From NCBI RefSeq assembly GCF_900111685.1, contig NZ_FOHX01000005.1, forward strand, positions 62,001 through 126,000: a stretch of 64,000 nucleotides of DNA, written 5' to 3'. The position numbers and the translations under genes were made by a program. How positions within the stretch are numbered: position 1 is the stretch's first letter; each line of letters starts with the position of its first letter. Of this stretch, positions 44,753-53,195 are shown piece after piece. Below the pieces are notes generated by a model. It searched no databases. It was not told the origin of the DNA and saw only the letters and a program-made list of their open reading frames with translations. This DNA is from Nonomuraea wenchangensis. GTDB lineage: Bacteria; Actinomycetota; Actinomycetes; Streptosporangiales; Streptosporangiaceae.

Positions 44753-45570
44753 CGGGCCTTCATGGTGGCCAGCACCTCGTCAGGGTCGGCGGCCCAGACG
44801 TCGGCGTTGAAGATCTCCACCTCGACGTCGCCGGTATAACCGGCGTCCAGGACGGCGCGGGTGATCGGCGGGAAGTCGATCACCCCGTCGCCCATCATGC
44901 CCCGCCCGAGCAGCACGTCCGCGGGCAGCGGATGCAGGTAGTCGCACACCTGGTAGCTCGCGATCCGGCGGCCGGCCCGCGCCACGTCGGCGAACAGGCG
45001 CGGGTCCCACCACACGTGGAAGGTGTCCACCACGACGCCGACCTGCTCCTCGGGGTAGGCCAGGGCCAGGTCGAGCGCCTGGCCCAGCGTGGACACAACC
45101 GCCCGGTCGGGGCAGTAGACCGGGTGCAGCGGCTCCAGGGCGAGCTTGACGCCCCGCTCCCCGGCGTACGGCGCCAGCTCGGCCAGCGCCTCGGCCACCC
45201 GCTCCCGCGCGCCCGCCAGGTCCCGCCCGGCCGTCTCGGACAACGGCTCGCCCGGCTTCACCCCGGGCAGGCCGCCGACCACCAGCACCAGGCAGGCCGC
45301 CGCCAGTTCGGCCGCCTCGTCGACGGCCCGCCGGTTGTCGGCCAGCGCGGCGGCGAACGCCTCGCCGCCGGTCGTCAGGAAGCCGCCCCTGCACAGGGAC
45401 GACACCCGCAGGCCGGCGTCACGTACCAGCTTGGCGCTGGCCGCGAGGCCCTGCTCGGCCACCTTCTCCCGCCACAGCCCGATCGCCTCCAGGCCGTGCC
45501 GCGCGCAGCCGTCCACGGCCTCGGCCACGGACCACCGCCGCGTCGTCCACTGGTTGAGTGACAGGCTCAC
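44728..45570 (-). CDS. Sugar phosphate isomerase/epimerase (hydroxypyruvate isomerase-like)
   Basis: This is a 280-residue TIM-barrel protein of the AP-endonuclease-2 fold. Motifs are LSLNQWTTRRWSVAEAVDGCARHGLEAIGLWR (substrate strand), GVKLALEPLHPVY (metal Glu, about 142-154), GVVVDTFHVWWDP (metal Asp/His, about 178-190), YQVCDYLHP and VEVEIFN (metal Glu). Similar enzymes act on keto-sugars and inosose derivatives after a Gfo/Idh-type oxidation. It is the last gene of a three-gene operon; its GTG start overlaps the DUF993 stop (GTGA). The exact reaction is unknown. Confidence 0.88.
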   Translation of the reverse strand: MSLSLNQWTTRRWSVAEAVDGCARHGLEAIGLWREKVAEQGLAASAKLVRDAGLRVSSLCRGGFLTTGGEAFAAALADNRRAVDEAAELAAACLVLVVGGLPGVKPGEPLSETAGRDLAGARERVAEALAELAPYAGERGVKLALEPLHPVYCPDRAVVSTLGQALDLALAYPEEQVGVVVDTFHVWWDPRLFADVARAGRRIASYQVCDYLHPLPADVLLGRGMMGDGVIDFPPITRAVLDAGYTGDVEVEIFNADVWAADPDEVLATMKARYAEVVRA

Positions 45571-46718
45571 AGGCCGTTCACCGCCAGCAGCGCCGACATG
45601 CGGCGCACCGCGAGCTCCGGATCGGCCAGCAGCCCCGCCTGGTCGGCCAGGCGGAACACCTCGGCCAGGTGGAGCAGCGAGCGGGCCGACTGCGCGCCGT
45701 TGACCATGGCGAAGGCGTCCTGGTGGCCGTTCAGCCAGGACAGGAAGACGATGCCGGTCTTGTAGTGGTAGGTCGGCGACTCGAAGATCTTGCGCGACAG
45801 CGGGACGGTCGGGGCCAGGATCGCCTCGTAGCGGGCCCTGGCCGCCTCGTCGCCCGCCTCGGCGGCGTCCAGCTCGCGCAGCGCCGCCGCGGCCGCAGGG
45901 GCGATGGCGTCGAAGATGCCGAGCAGCGCGTGCGAGCCGCCGGCGATCAGCGACGGATAGTTGAAGTCGTCGCCGGTGTAGAGCCGCACCCCCTCGGGGA
46001 GCGCGGCGCGCAGCCGCACCTCGTGCTCCTCGTCCAGCAGCGACACCTTCACGCCGTCCACCGCCGCGGCGTGGGCGTGCACCAGCTCCAGGAACGACTC
46101 CGTCGCCGCCGCCACGTCCCGCGAGCCCCAGTAGCCGGCCAGCTGCGGGTCGAACATCTCGCCCAGCCAGTGCAGGATCACCGGGCGTTCGGCCAGGCCG
46201 AAGAGCTTGCCGTACACCCGGTGGTAGTCGCCGGGGCCCGTGGCGACCCTGGCGAGCTGGCGGGAGGCCATGACGATCACGCCCGCGCCCGCCGCCTGGA
46301 CGGTCTCGATCTGCTCGGCGTAGGCGGCGGTGATCGTGTCCAGGTCGGCGGCGTCCGGCGCGTGGTCGGTGCCCGCGCCGCACGACACCAGCGTGGCCGG
46401 GTCGCCGAGCGTACGGGCCTCGGCGGCGGTGCGCCGGATCAGCTCGGCGGTCGCCGCCCAGTCCAGGCCCATGTTGCGCTGCGCGGTGTCCATCGCGTCG
46501 GCGATCCGCAGGCCGTGCGCCCACAGATGGTGGCGGAAGCGGAGGGTGGCGTCCCAGTCCACGGCGGCGGGGGAGCCGGGCGTGTTGTCGCCGAGCGGGT
46601 CGGCCACCACGTGGGCGGCGGCGTAGGCGACCCGGCTCGCGGCCGGCGAGGCGGAGACCGGCCAGTCCGTACGCTCCCGCAACGTGTACGCGCCGTGCCC
46701 CGGCAGGTCGATCCTCAC
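45567..46718 (-). CDS. DUF993 family protein (dihydrodipicolinate-synthase-like TIM barrel)
   Basis: This 383-residue protein belongs to DUF993, which I know only as an actinobacterial family beside sugar dehydrogenases. It looks like a class I aldolase barrel: AAVDWDATLRFRHHLWAHGLRIADAMDTAQ at the N-terminus, VSCGAGTDHAP, IVMASRQLARVATGPGDYHRVYGKLF, VILHWLGEMFDPQLAGYWG, and DGVKVSLLD (about residue 218), whose Lys is the candidate Schiff-base residue by analogy with the DapA/NAL superfamily. The GTG start overlaps the upstream stop and the end overlaps the next gene, so all three operon proteins are translationally coupled. A retro-aldol or hydrolytic step in a sugar pathway is inference. 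Confidence 0.85.
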   Translation of the reverse strand: MRIDLPGHGAYTLRERTDWPVSASPAASRVAYAAAHVVADPLGDNTPGSPAAVDWDATLRFRHHLWAHGLRIADAMDTAQRNMGLDWAATAELIRRTAAEARTLGDPATLVSCGAGTDHAPDAADLDTITAAYAEQIETVQAAGAGVIVMASRQLARVATGPGDYHRVYGKLFGLAERPVILHWLGEMFDPQLAGYWGSRDVAAATESFLELVHAHAAAVDGVKVSLLDEEHEVRLRAALPEGVRLYTGDDFNYPSLIAGGSHALLGIFDAIAPAAAAALRELDAAEAGDEAARARYEAILAPTVPLSRKIFESPTYHYKTGIVFLSWLNGHQDAFAMVNGAQSARSLLHLAEVFRLADQAGLLADPELAVRRMSALLAVNGL

Positions 46719-47860
46719 AGCTGCGGCACCTCGATCCTGCGGCCCTCGGCCGACGAACGCAGCCCCAGCTCGGCGAGCTGGACGCCGCGCGCGCCCGAGG
46801 CGAAGTCGTTGGGGAAGGGCGCGTCCTCCAGCACGTGCCGGACGAACGCCTCCCACTGGATCTTGAACCCGTTGTCGAACTCCCCGTTGTCCGGCACCTC
46901 CTGCCAGTCGTCGCGGAAGCGCGCGGTGACCGGCAGGTCGGGGTTCCAGACCGGCTTCGGCGTGGCCGAGCGGTGCTGGGCGCGGCAGTTGCGCAGCCCC
47001 GCGACGGCGCTGCCGTGCGTGCCGTCCACCTGGAACTCCACCAGCTCGTCGCGGTTGACGCGGACCGCCCAGGACGAGTTGATCTGCGCGATGACGCCGC
47101 CTTCGAGCTCGAACACGCCGTACGCTGCGTCGTCCGCGGTGGCCTGGTAGGTGACGCCCTGCTCGTCCACCCGGGAGGGGATGTGCGTCACGGCGCGGGC
47201 GTAGACCGACTCGACCCGGCCGAACAGGTTCTCCAGCACGTAGTGCCAGTGCGGGAACATGTCGAGCACGATGCCGCCGCCGTCCTCGGCGCGGTAGTTC
47301 CAGGACGGGCGCTGGGCCTCCTGCCAGTCGCCCTCGAACACCCAGTAACCGAACTCGCCGCGCACCGACAGGATCCGGCCGAAGAAGCCGCCGTCGATCA
47401 GCCGCTTCAGCTTCAGCAGGCCGGGCAGGAACAGCTTGTCCTGCACCACGCCGTTCTTGACGCCCTTGGCGGTGGCGGCCTCGGCCAGCGCGACCGCCTC
47501 CTGCGCCGACTCGGCGGTGGGCTTCTCCGCGTAGATGTGCTTGCCCGCCTCGATGGCCTTCAGCACGGCCTTCACGCGGGCGCTGGTCACCTGGGCGTCG
47601 AAGTAGATCAGGTTGTCGTCGTCGGCGAGTGCGGCGTCGAGGTCGGTGGTGAAGTCGGGGATCGCGTGCCTGGCCGCGATGTCGGCGAGCTTGCCCGCGC
47701 TCCTGCCGACGAGGACGGGCCGCAGCTTCACCCGGTCGCCGTCCGAGAGCGTCACGCCGCCCTGCTCGTTGATGGCCAAGACGGAACGGACCAGATGCTG
47801 GCGGTAGCCCATCCGTCCGGTGACGCCGTTCATCACGACGCCGATGGTGCGCACGCTCAT
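46715..47860 (-). CDS. Gfo/Idh/MocA family oxidoreductase
   Basis: This 381-residue NAD(P)-dependent sugar/polyol dehydrogenase has an N-terminal Rossmann fold opening TIGVVMNGVTGRMGYRQHLV (5-24), an unusual GVTGRMG turn instead of the more common GxGxxG. AEKPTAES (111-118) holds the catalytic EKP motif, and GGGIVLDMFPHWHYVLENLFG carries the active-site Asp and His of the C-terminal domain. Family members oxidise a ring hydroxyl of a sugar or inositol to a ketone. It is the first gene of the operon, preceded by AAGGGA and, 24 bases upstream, by the LacI-type palindrome GGGAAAGCGCTTTCCC. Confidence 0.92.
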   Translation of the reverse strand: MSVRTIGVVMNGVTGRMGYRQHLVRSVLAINEQGGVTLSDGDRVKLRPVLVGRSAGKLADIAARHAIPDFTTDLDAALADDDNLIYFDAQVTSARVKAVLKAIEAGKHIYAEKPTAESAQEAVALAEAATAKGVKNGVVQDKLFLPGLLKLKRLIDGGFFGRILSVRGEFGYWVFEGDWQEAQRPSWNYRAEDGGGIVLDMFPHWHYVLENLFGRVESVYARAVTHIPSRVDEQGVTYQATADDAAYGVFELEGGVIAQINSSWAVRVNRDELVEFQVDGTHGSAVAGLRNCRAQHRSATPKPVWNPDLPVTARFRDDWQEVPDNGEFDNGFKIQWEAFVRHVLEDAPFPNDFASGARGVQLAELGLRSSAEGRRIEVPQL

Positions 47861-47883
47861 AAGGATCCCTTCGGGACAAAACG

Positions 47884-47899
47884 GGGAAAGCGCTTTCCC
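47884..47899 (-). promoter_or_regulatory. LacI-type operator upstream of the oxidoreductase-DUF993-isomerase operon
   Basis: GGGAAAGCGCTTTCCC is a perfect 16-base palindrome 24 bases upstream of the operon's first ATG. It shares the GGAAA-N-CGCTTTCC core with the operator at 39265-39280, placing the operon and the LacI gene in one regulon. Confidence 0.82.
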
Positions 47900-47937
47900 G
47901 AACGGTACGGCTGCGCGCCCGAACACGTCAAGTCCCC

Positions 47938-48429
47938 TCACGACGCCTGGATGGATCTCCAGGACTCCACGGTCGCCTCGGCGATGAGCTCGATGCGGCG
48001 CCCGTACGCCTGATGCCCGTCGAACACGAAGCTGCCGCCCCTGAACGGCAGCCCGCAGAACGAGGCGCGGAAGTGCCCGGGAGGTCCGCCGGTCGGGAGC
48101 GGCTCGTACGCCGCCAGCGGGCTCATGTCGTAGCCCGCCCGCGCCCTGTGACCGTTCCTGGCCACCTGACGAGCCGCCACGCGAAGCAGCGCGTCCAGGC
48201 CCTTGTCCAGGTAGAGCTGCAACTGACGGAACTGCCCGTCGAGGTACTTCTCGTGCGCTCCGGAAGGATGCTGCAGGAGATACGCGCAGACCACGGGCGC
48301 GTGCCACCTGTACATCCGCGGATCGGCCTGCTCTTCGGAGAGGATGGCGTGGTAATAGTCCACGCACACGCCCAGGGGCCCGGCGACCGCGCCGCAGTCG
48401 CACCGACCGCCGACGGGGCTCTCTGACAT
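47938..48429 (-). CDS. DUF5946 family protein
   Basis: This is a 163-residue protein. The N-terminal CDCG and the CVDYYHAILSEEQADPRMYRWHAPVVCAYLLQHPS stretch are characteristic of DUF5946, a bacterial family of unknown function with putative metal-binding Cys/His residues. A second conserved patch is LYLDKGLDALLRVAARQVARN. There is no signal peptide. ATG 48429 is used; another in-frame ATG is nine bases upstream. It stands alone between the sugar operon and RNase D. Confidence 0.75.
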   Translation of the reverse strand: MSESPVGGRCDCGAVAGPLGVCVDYYHAILSEEQADPRMYRWHAPVVCAYLLQHPSGAHEKYLDGQFRQLQLYLDKGLDALLRVAARQVARNGHRARAGYDMSPLAAYEPLPTGGPPGHFRASFCGLPFRGGSFVFDGHQAYGRRIELIAEATVESWRSIQAS

Positions 48430-48499
48430 GATCTGCAACCTAGACGGCCGGTGGCGGCCTTGTCGACGGGGTTTCGGCGCCCTCCGAGTACCGCCAGGA

Positions 48500-48536
48500 C
48501 AGAAGCGCTCTCGTGGTGATCACGAGAGCGCTTCTG
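48500..48536. terminator. Strong hairpin terminator downstream of RNase D gene
   Basis: CAGAAGCGCTCTCGTG (48500-48515) pairs perfectly with CACGAGAGCGCTTCTG (48521-48536), a 16-base stem with a 5-base loop, directly after the RNase D stop on the minus strand. Confidence 0.88.
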
Positions 48537-48546
48537 CCCCGAAGGG

Positions 48547-49773
48547 TCAGAGCTCGCCCCGGATCCGCAGCCGGGACAGGGCCTTGGCGAGGAGGTGGGC
48601 GGTGAGGGAGATCTGCCACTCCCGGGCGCCCAGGGCGCGCAGCCGCCCGGCGACGGTCTCGTCGTCGAGGTCGTCGGGAGGCTCCCAGGTGAGCCGGCGC
48701 ACCGCGTCCGGCTGCAGCAGGTTCTCGGTCGGCATGTGGTGCTCGTCGGCCAGCGCCGCGATGACGGCCCGCGCGGCGGCCAGGCGCTTGGCGGCGGCCG
48801 GGTCGCGGTCGGCCCAGCGGTTGGGCGGCGGCGGCCCGTCGCCCGGCGTGCTGGGGGCCGGGAGCTGGCTCTCGGGCAGGTTGCGGGCGCGGTGCACGGC
48901 GGCCAGCCAGTCGCTCATGTGCCGCCGGGCGCTGCGCCCGGTGAAGGCGGAGATCTCGGTCAGCGCCTTCTTGGTGCGCGGCCCTTCCAGCGCCGCCGTG
49001 ACGATGGCCGCGTCGGGCAGCACCCGCCCCGGCGCGAGGTCGGCCTCGCGGGCGATGCGGTCGCGCATGAGCCACAGCTCGCGCACGATGGCGAGGGCCC
49101 GCACGTTGCGTACCTTGTGGATGCCCGAGGTGCGCCGCCACGGGTCGGAGCGCGGCACGGGCGGCGGCGTGCCGAGCACGGCGGCGAACTCCTCGCGCGC
49201 CCACTCCAGCTTCCCGCTCTCCGTGAGCTGCGCGTGGAGCACGTCACGGAGCTCCACCAGCACCTCGACGTCGAGCGCCGCGTAGCGCAGCCAGTCCTCC
49301 GGCAGCGGCCGGGTGGACCAGTCGGCGGCCGAGTGGCCCTTCTCCAGCCGCAGCCCGAGCACGGTCTCCACCATCGTGCCGAGCCCCACCCGCTCGTAGC
49401 CGAGCAGCCGGCCGGCGAGCTCGGTGTCGAACATCTCCCGGGGCCGGAAGCCCACCTCCAGCAGGCACGGCAGGTCCTGCGAGGCGGCGTGCAGCACGAT
49501 CTCCGCCTCGGCCACGGCGGCGTCCAGCGCGGACAGGTCGGGGCAGGCGATCGGGTCGATCAACGCCGTGCCCGATCCCGCCCGGCGGAGCTGCACCAGG
49601 TAGGCGCGGTTGCCGTAGCGGTAGCCGGAGGCGCGTTCGGCGTCCACGGCGACGGGACCGTCGCCCGCGGCGAAACGCTCCACCATCCTCGCCAGGCCGT
49701 CCGCGTCGGCGATCACCGGGGGGATGCCCTCGCGGGGTTCGAGCAGCGGCTCGACGGTTCGTTCTTCTGTCAT
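48547..49773 (-). CDS. rnd: Ribonuclease D family 3'-5' exonuclease with HRDC domain
   Basis: This 408-residue protein trims RNA 3' ends. The DEDD-y residues are visible in VAVDAERASGYRYGNRAYLVQL (DxE), LHAASQDLPCLLEVG (D) and LRYAALDVEVLVELRDVL (YxxxD). An HRDC domain follows at about 225-300 (RNVRALAIVRELWLMRDRIAREADLAPGRVLPD). The C-terminal extension matches actinobacterial forms. It is followed by a strong terminator, and upstream on the same strand sits the DUF3000 gene, a conserved actinobacterial arrangement. Confidence 0.93.
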   Translation of the reverse strand: MTEERTVEPLLEPREGIPPVIADADGLARMVERFAAGDGPVAVDAERASGYRYGNRAYLVQLRRAGSGTALIDPIACPDLSALDAAVAEAEIVLHAASQDLPCLLEVGFRPREMFDTELAGRLLGYERVGLGTMVETVLGLRLEKGHSAADWSTRPLPEDWLRYAALDVEVLVELRDVLHAQLTESGKLEWAREEFAAVLGTPPPVPRSDPWRRTSGIHKVRNVRALAIVRELWLMRDRIAREADLAPGRVLPDAAIVTAALEGPRTKKALTEISAFTGRSARRHMSDWLAAVHRARNLPESQLPAPSTPGDGPPPPNRWADRDPAAAKRLAAARAVIAALADEHHMPTENLLQPDAVRRLTWEPPDDLDDETVAGRLRALGAREWQISLTAHLLAKALSRLRIRGEL

Positions 49774-49818
49774 GAGCTCACCGACCTCATGACGCTCGTG
49801 CGGTGTCGACTGGTGCCC

Positions 49819-50415
49819 TCACTTCGTACGGTCACTCTCCGGATCATCACGTCGCCGGGGCAGCGCGGCCACGTCCGGCGGGAGCGGCGGGATGCCCGCG
49901 GCCAGGCACATCAGGTCGCACCAGGCGGCGACATGGCCGGACAGATCCTCCTGTGCGGGAGACCAGGAGGCTCTCAGCTCCAGCTCGGTCGTGACCGGAT
50001 CCTCGGCCTTGTTGCCGAACCCCTCGGACACGGCTCTAGTCACGGTACCGCCGGCGGCCGAGTAGTCGGCCTGATGGGACTCCAGAGTCTCGGTGAGCCA
50101 GCTCCACACGACCGGCCCGAGCAGCGGGTCGGAGGTGATCTCCGGCTCCATGTCGGCCCGCACGTAGGCGACCAGCCGGAACGGCCCCTCCCAGCCGCGC
50201 TGGCCGTCGGGGTCGTAGAGGAGGATCAGCCGGCCGACCGCGAGCTCGTCGTCGTCGCGGTAGACGGACGCGCCGATCGCGGCCGAGTAGGGGGCCAGCC
50301 GCTGGGGCGCGGGCAGGTCCTCCAGCTCGATCTCCGGCCGGACCTCGGACAGCCGGAGGCTCTGGGCCGCGCGTATGAACGTGGCCGGAGGCGGTGGCTG
50401 GTCACCGAGTGGCAT
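49819..50415 (-). CDS. DUF3000 family protein
   Basis: This 198-residue cytoplasmic protein is of the actinobacteria-specific DUF3000 family. Its core includes FIRAAQSLRLSEVRPEIELEDLPAPQRLAPYSAAI, GRLILLYDPDGQRGWEGPFRLVAYVRADMEPEI and VWSWLTETLESHQA. It starts at the ATG at 50415. Its neighbours are RNase D downstream and, divergently, hemE; the same trio is conserved in many actinomycetes, but its role is unknown. The gap to the RNase D start is 45 bases, so the two genes are probably co-transcribed. Confidence 0.88.
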   Translation of the reverse strand: MPLGDQPPPPATFIRAAQSLRLSEVRPEIELEDLPAPQRLAPYSAAIGASVYRDDDELAVGRLILLYDPDGQRGWEGPFRLVAYVRADMEPEITSDPLLGPVVWSWLTETLESHQADYSAAGGTVTRAVSEGFGNKAEDPVTTELELRASWSPAQEDLSGHVAAWCDLMCLAAGIPPLPPDVAALPRRRDDPESDRTK

Positions 50416-50475
50416 AGCCGAAGCGTAGGTCGATGTCGGGCGGAAGGGGACCACGGGGGTGCGCATCCTTGGTGA

Positions 50476-50685
50476 TCAAGCCAAAGCCGTAACAAGCTGG
50501 CGAACCGGTCGGGCGGTCTCGGCGGAGCCGAGGACGATCGCGTGGCCGCAGCCGGAGCAGGCCCACTCGGGGCACTCGCCCGGCTCGTGCCCGTCGGGGC
50601 ACGGGGGCTGCTCGAAGGGCCGATCGCCACCGCAGGAAGCGCAGCGCTCACTACGGCGCTCTGGGGAACTCCACAACGCGGACAT
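50476..50685 (-). CDS. Small zinc-ribbon protein
   Basis: This 69-residue protein has CASCGGDRPFEQPPCPDG and CPEWACSGCGHAIV, giving two CxxC pairs in a zinc-ribbon layout (about residues 17-51), plus a short basic N-terminus. The ATG at 50685 is preceded by AAAGG at about nine bases. It lies upstream of DUF3000 on the same strand. The reading frame continues upstream, but the extra sequence lacks family character. Function unknown; likely nucleic-acid or protein binding. Confidence 0.65.
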   Translation of the reverse strand: MSALWSSPERRSERCASCGGDRPFEQPPCPDGHEPGECPEWACSGCGHAIVLGSAETARPVRQLVTALA

Positions 50686-51011
50686 CGCAACGGGGCCTTT
50701 CTTCGGGTCGTGGCTCCGACGTTGGCACGAGCCGCTGACAATTCCCCGCAACGCGCTCGGCGTGTCCCGAAAGTGGTCGCTGAATCGGTGCCGCGCGGTG
50801 GGTTGGTGAACATTTGACGCAGCCGGGACCGGCTCTCTGCTCGGTCGTGGGGTGTGCTCGACCCGCACGGGACGCCGATGCCGAGCAGACCGGTAAACCT
50901 TCATCTTGCTATCTGATCATGATTTTGGGTGTCCAATGCATCTTTTTCCGACACCGCGCGTCATCTCACGCCGATGGCGGGACCGGTGACCGGCCATGGC
51001 ACCCTTGAGGC
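50686..51011. other. Divergent intergenic region before hemE
   Basis: No gene is supported. CTGCTCGG (50837-50844) and CCGAGCAG (50881-50888) form an 8-base inverted repeat enclosing a GC-rich loop, followed by an A/T-rich pocket (about 50895-50955) likely to hold promoters for hemE and the zinc-ribbon gene. Confidence 0.5.
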
Positions 51012-52034
51012 GTGAATCTCGCCGACTCCGCGTTCCTGCGTGCCTGCCGCCGCCAGCCCGTTCCGCACACCCCGGTCTGGTACATGCGCCAGGCAGGGCG
51101 CTCGCTGCCGGAATACCTCAGGGTGCGCGAGGGGGTCCCCATGCTCACCGCGTGCGCGACCCCCGACCTGATCGTCGAGATCACCATGCAGCCGGTCCGC
51201 CGCTACGGCGTCGACGCGGCCATCTACTTCAGCGACATCGTGGTGCCGCTCAAGGCCATCGGCATCGACCTCGACATCAAGCCGGGGATCGGGCCGGTCG
51301 TCGCCGACCCCATCCGCGACGCCAAGGGGCTCGCGGCCCTGCGGCCGCTGGAGCCGGACGACGTGCCGTTCGTGACCGAGTCGATCCGGGCGCTCACCGG
51401 CGAGCTGGGCGGCACGCCGCTGATCGGGTTCGCGGGAGCGCCGTTCACGCTGGGGTCCTATCTGATCGAGGGCGGCCCGTCGAAGAACCACGACCGCACC
51501 AAGGCCATGATGTACGGCGCCCCCGAGCTCTGGCACGACCTCATGGAGCGGCTGACCGGCATCGTCCTTGCGCACCTGCGCGTCCAGGTGGCGGCCGGCG
51601 CCTCGGCCGTGCAGCTCTTCGACTCCTGGGTCGGCGCGGTGGCGCCCGCCGACTACCGCGAGTTCATCCTGCCGTACACCCGGCGCATCTTCGAGGGCCT
51701 CCCCGACGTCCCGCGCATCCACTTCGGCGTCGGCACCGGCGAGCTGCTCGGCCTGCTCGGCGAGGCGGGCGCCGACGTCGTCGGCGTCGACTGGCGGGTG
51801 CCGCTCGACGAGGCGGCCCGCCGCGTGGGGCCGGGCAAGGCGCTGCAGGGCAACCTCGACCCGGCCGTGCTGCTCGCCCCGTGGGAGTTCGTCGAGCGCA
51901 AGGCGCGCGAGGTGCTGCGGCAGGGGCGCGCCGCCGAGGGGCACGTGTTCAACCTCGGCCACGGTGTCCTGCCCTCGACCGACCCCGACCAGCTCAAGCG
52001 CCTCACCGAGCTGGTCCACGAGCACACCCCCTGA
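51012..52034 (+). CDS. hemE: Uroporphyrinogen decarboxylase
   Basis: This 340-residue enzyme decarboxylates uroporphyrinogen III to coproporphyrinogen III. Signatures are the N-terminal VWYMRQAGRSLPEYLRVRE with the substrate-binding Arg pair and AGASAVQLFDSWVGAVAPADYREF, plus GVDWRVPLDEAARRVGP and the C-terminal GHVFNLGHGVLPSTDPDQL. Full length. The GTG at 51012 directly precedes NLADSAF, the usual family start. It leads a local heme set with the oxidase and HemQ genes downstream, interrupted by a minus-strand DUF4349 lipoprotein gene. Confidence 0.96.
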   Translation: MNLADSAFLRACRRQPVPHTPVWYMRQAGRSLPEYLRVREGVPMLTACATPDLIVEITMQPVRRYGVDAAIYFSDIVVPLKAIGIDLDIKPGIGPVVADPIRDAKGLAALRPLEPDDVPFVTESIRALTGELGGTPLIGFAGAPFTLGSYLIEGGPSKNHDRTKAMMYGAPELWHDLMERLTGIVLAHLRVQVAAGASAVQLFDSWVGAVAPADYREFILPYTRRIFEGLPDVPRIHFGVGTGELLGLLGEAGADVVGVDWRVPLDEAARRVGPGKALQGNLDPAVLLAPWEFVERKAREVLRQGRAAEGHVFNLGHGVLPSTDPDQLKRLTELVHEHTP

Positions 52035-52057
52035 CCCCGGATCACAGGGCCCGGGGT
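52034..52057 (+). terminator. Hairpin after hemE
   Basis: ACCCCGG (52034-52040) and CCGGGGT (52051-52057) form a 7-base stem with a 10-base loop beginning at the hemE stop codon. No T-tract follows. Confidence 0.55.
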
Positions 52058-52073
52058 CCGGGGTCCGAGGCAG

Positions 52074-52114
52074 GCGGCCTCGGGCTCGGGTCACGCGGCC
52101 TCGGCTCGGATCAC
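52074..52114. repeat. Two imperfect ~20-bp tandem repeats
   Basis: A unit of the form GCGGCCTCGG-CTCGG-TCAC occurs at 52074-52094 (21 bases) and 52095-52114 (20 bases), with a weaker third copy after. The second copy overlaps the 3' end of the DUF4349 gene. Confidence 0.6.
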
Positions 52115-53088
52115 GCGGTCCCGGCGTCCGGGTCGGCCGGGCGGGAGGGCGGGGCGGCCGGCAGGCCGCCCTGGTGGACGCGACGGTCGCGGCGGGCGCG
52201 GTCGCGGCGCACCAGATAGACCAGCAGCGCCACCAGCGGCAGCGAGACCAGCAGCCACGGCAGCACCGCGCCGAGCAGCGTGAGCAGCACCACCAGGCTG
52301 GAGAGGAGCGCCTTCCAGCCGCTCTTCAGCCCGGCGAGGAACCCGTCGGACTCCTCCTCGGGCTGCGCCGCCTCGGCCACCGGTCCGAGCAGCCGCAGCG
52401 TGAGCGTCGCCATCGCGACCTGCGTGGCCAGCTCCTTCTGCTGCGCCTGCAACGACTCCAGGTCCGCCTCCCGGGAGGCGATCTCGCGCTCGACGTCCAG
52501 CACCTGGCCGATCGTGTCGGCCCGCTTCAGCAGCGTACGCAGCGACTCCAGCGACCGCTCGGCCGACTTGAGCCGGCTCTCGACGTCGGCGACCTGGAGC
52601 GTGACGTCCTGGGTGGACTGCTTCATGGAGGTCTGGGTGCCGAGCTCCTTGCCGAGCCGGCCGAGCGCGGCGTTGTAGCCGGTCGGCGGGATCTTGAACT
52701 CCAGAGTCGCGGTCTCCCGCGCCTTGCTGGCCGAGCTGCTCTGCTCGCTGGACAGATAGCCGCCGGCCGCGGTGACGATCTGCTTGGCCTGCTCGACGGC
52801 GTCGCCGACCTGCTTGACCCGGACGGTCATGCTGCCGGTGTAGATGACCTGGCGGTCCTGCTTGGTCACCTCGACCTTGGAGACCAGGCCCGCCTGATCG
52901 GCCTTGGCGTCGCGCTGGGCCGCCTTCGAGGCCGTGGGCATCGGCCGGGCCTCCGCCGCCATGTCGGCCTGCTGCTCCACAGCGGGCGCGGACGCGCTCT
53001 GGACCGTCGCGCCCCCGCCGCCGCAGCCCGCCAGGAGCAGAACGGCTGCCGCGAGCGATGACGTGATGCCGTACCGGAATCTCCTCAT
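52111..53088 (-). CDS. DUF4349 lipoprotein
   Basis: This 325-residue lipoprotein has a signal peptide with lipobox LLAGC, and cysteine anchoring places it outside the membrane. The DUF4349 domain follows: VIYTGSMTVRVKQVGDAVEQAKQIVTAAGGYLSSEQ, then a predicted coiled coil (DVESRLKSAERSLESLRTLLKRADTIGQVLDVEREI..., about residues 170-230), and a C-terminal helix WLLVSLPLVALLVYLV. The ATG at 53088 is chosen since the residues before it lack signal-peptide character. Function unknown; it splits the heme genes. Confidence 0.88.
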   Translation of the reverse strand: MRRFRYGITSSLAAAVLLLAGCGGGGATVQSASAPAVEQQADMAAEARPMPTASKAAQRDAKADQAGLVSKVEVTKQDRQVIYTGSMTVRVKQVGDAVEQAKQIVTAAGGYLSSEQSSSASKARETATLEFKIPPTGYNAALGRLGKELGTQTSMKQSTQDVTLQVADVESRLKSAERSLESLRTLLKRADTIGQVLDVEREIASREADLESLQAQQKELATQVAMATLTLRLLGPVAEAAQPEEESDGFLAGLKSGWKALLSSLVVLLTLLGAVLPWLLVSLPLVALLVYLVRRDRARRDRRVHQGGLPAAPPSRPADPDAGTA

Positions 53089-53195
53089 GTCTTGAAGACG
53101 GTTCGGCGGGCGGATCGGTTTGATGGCATGAATCACGGTCCGGTCACGCGCCCCGCGCAGGTGGGCGGCCCGCCGAGGCGGTAGCGTCAGGAGGC

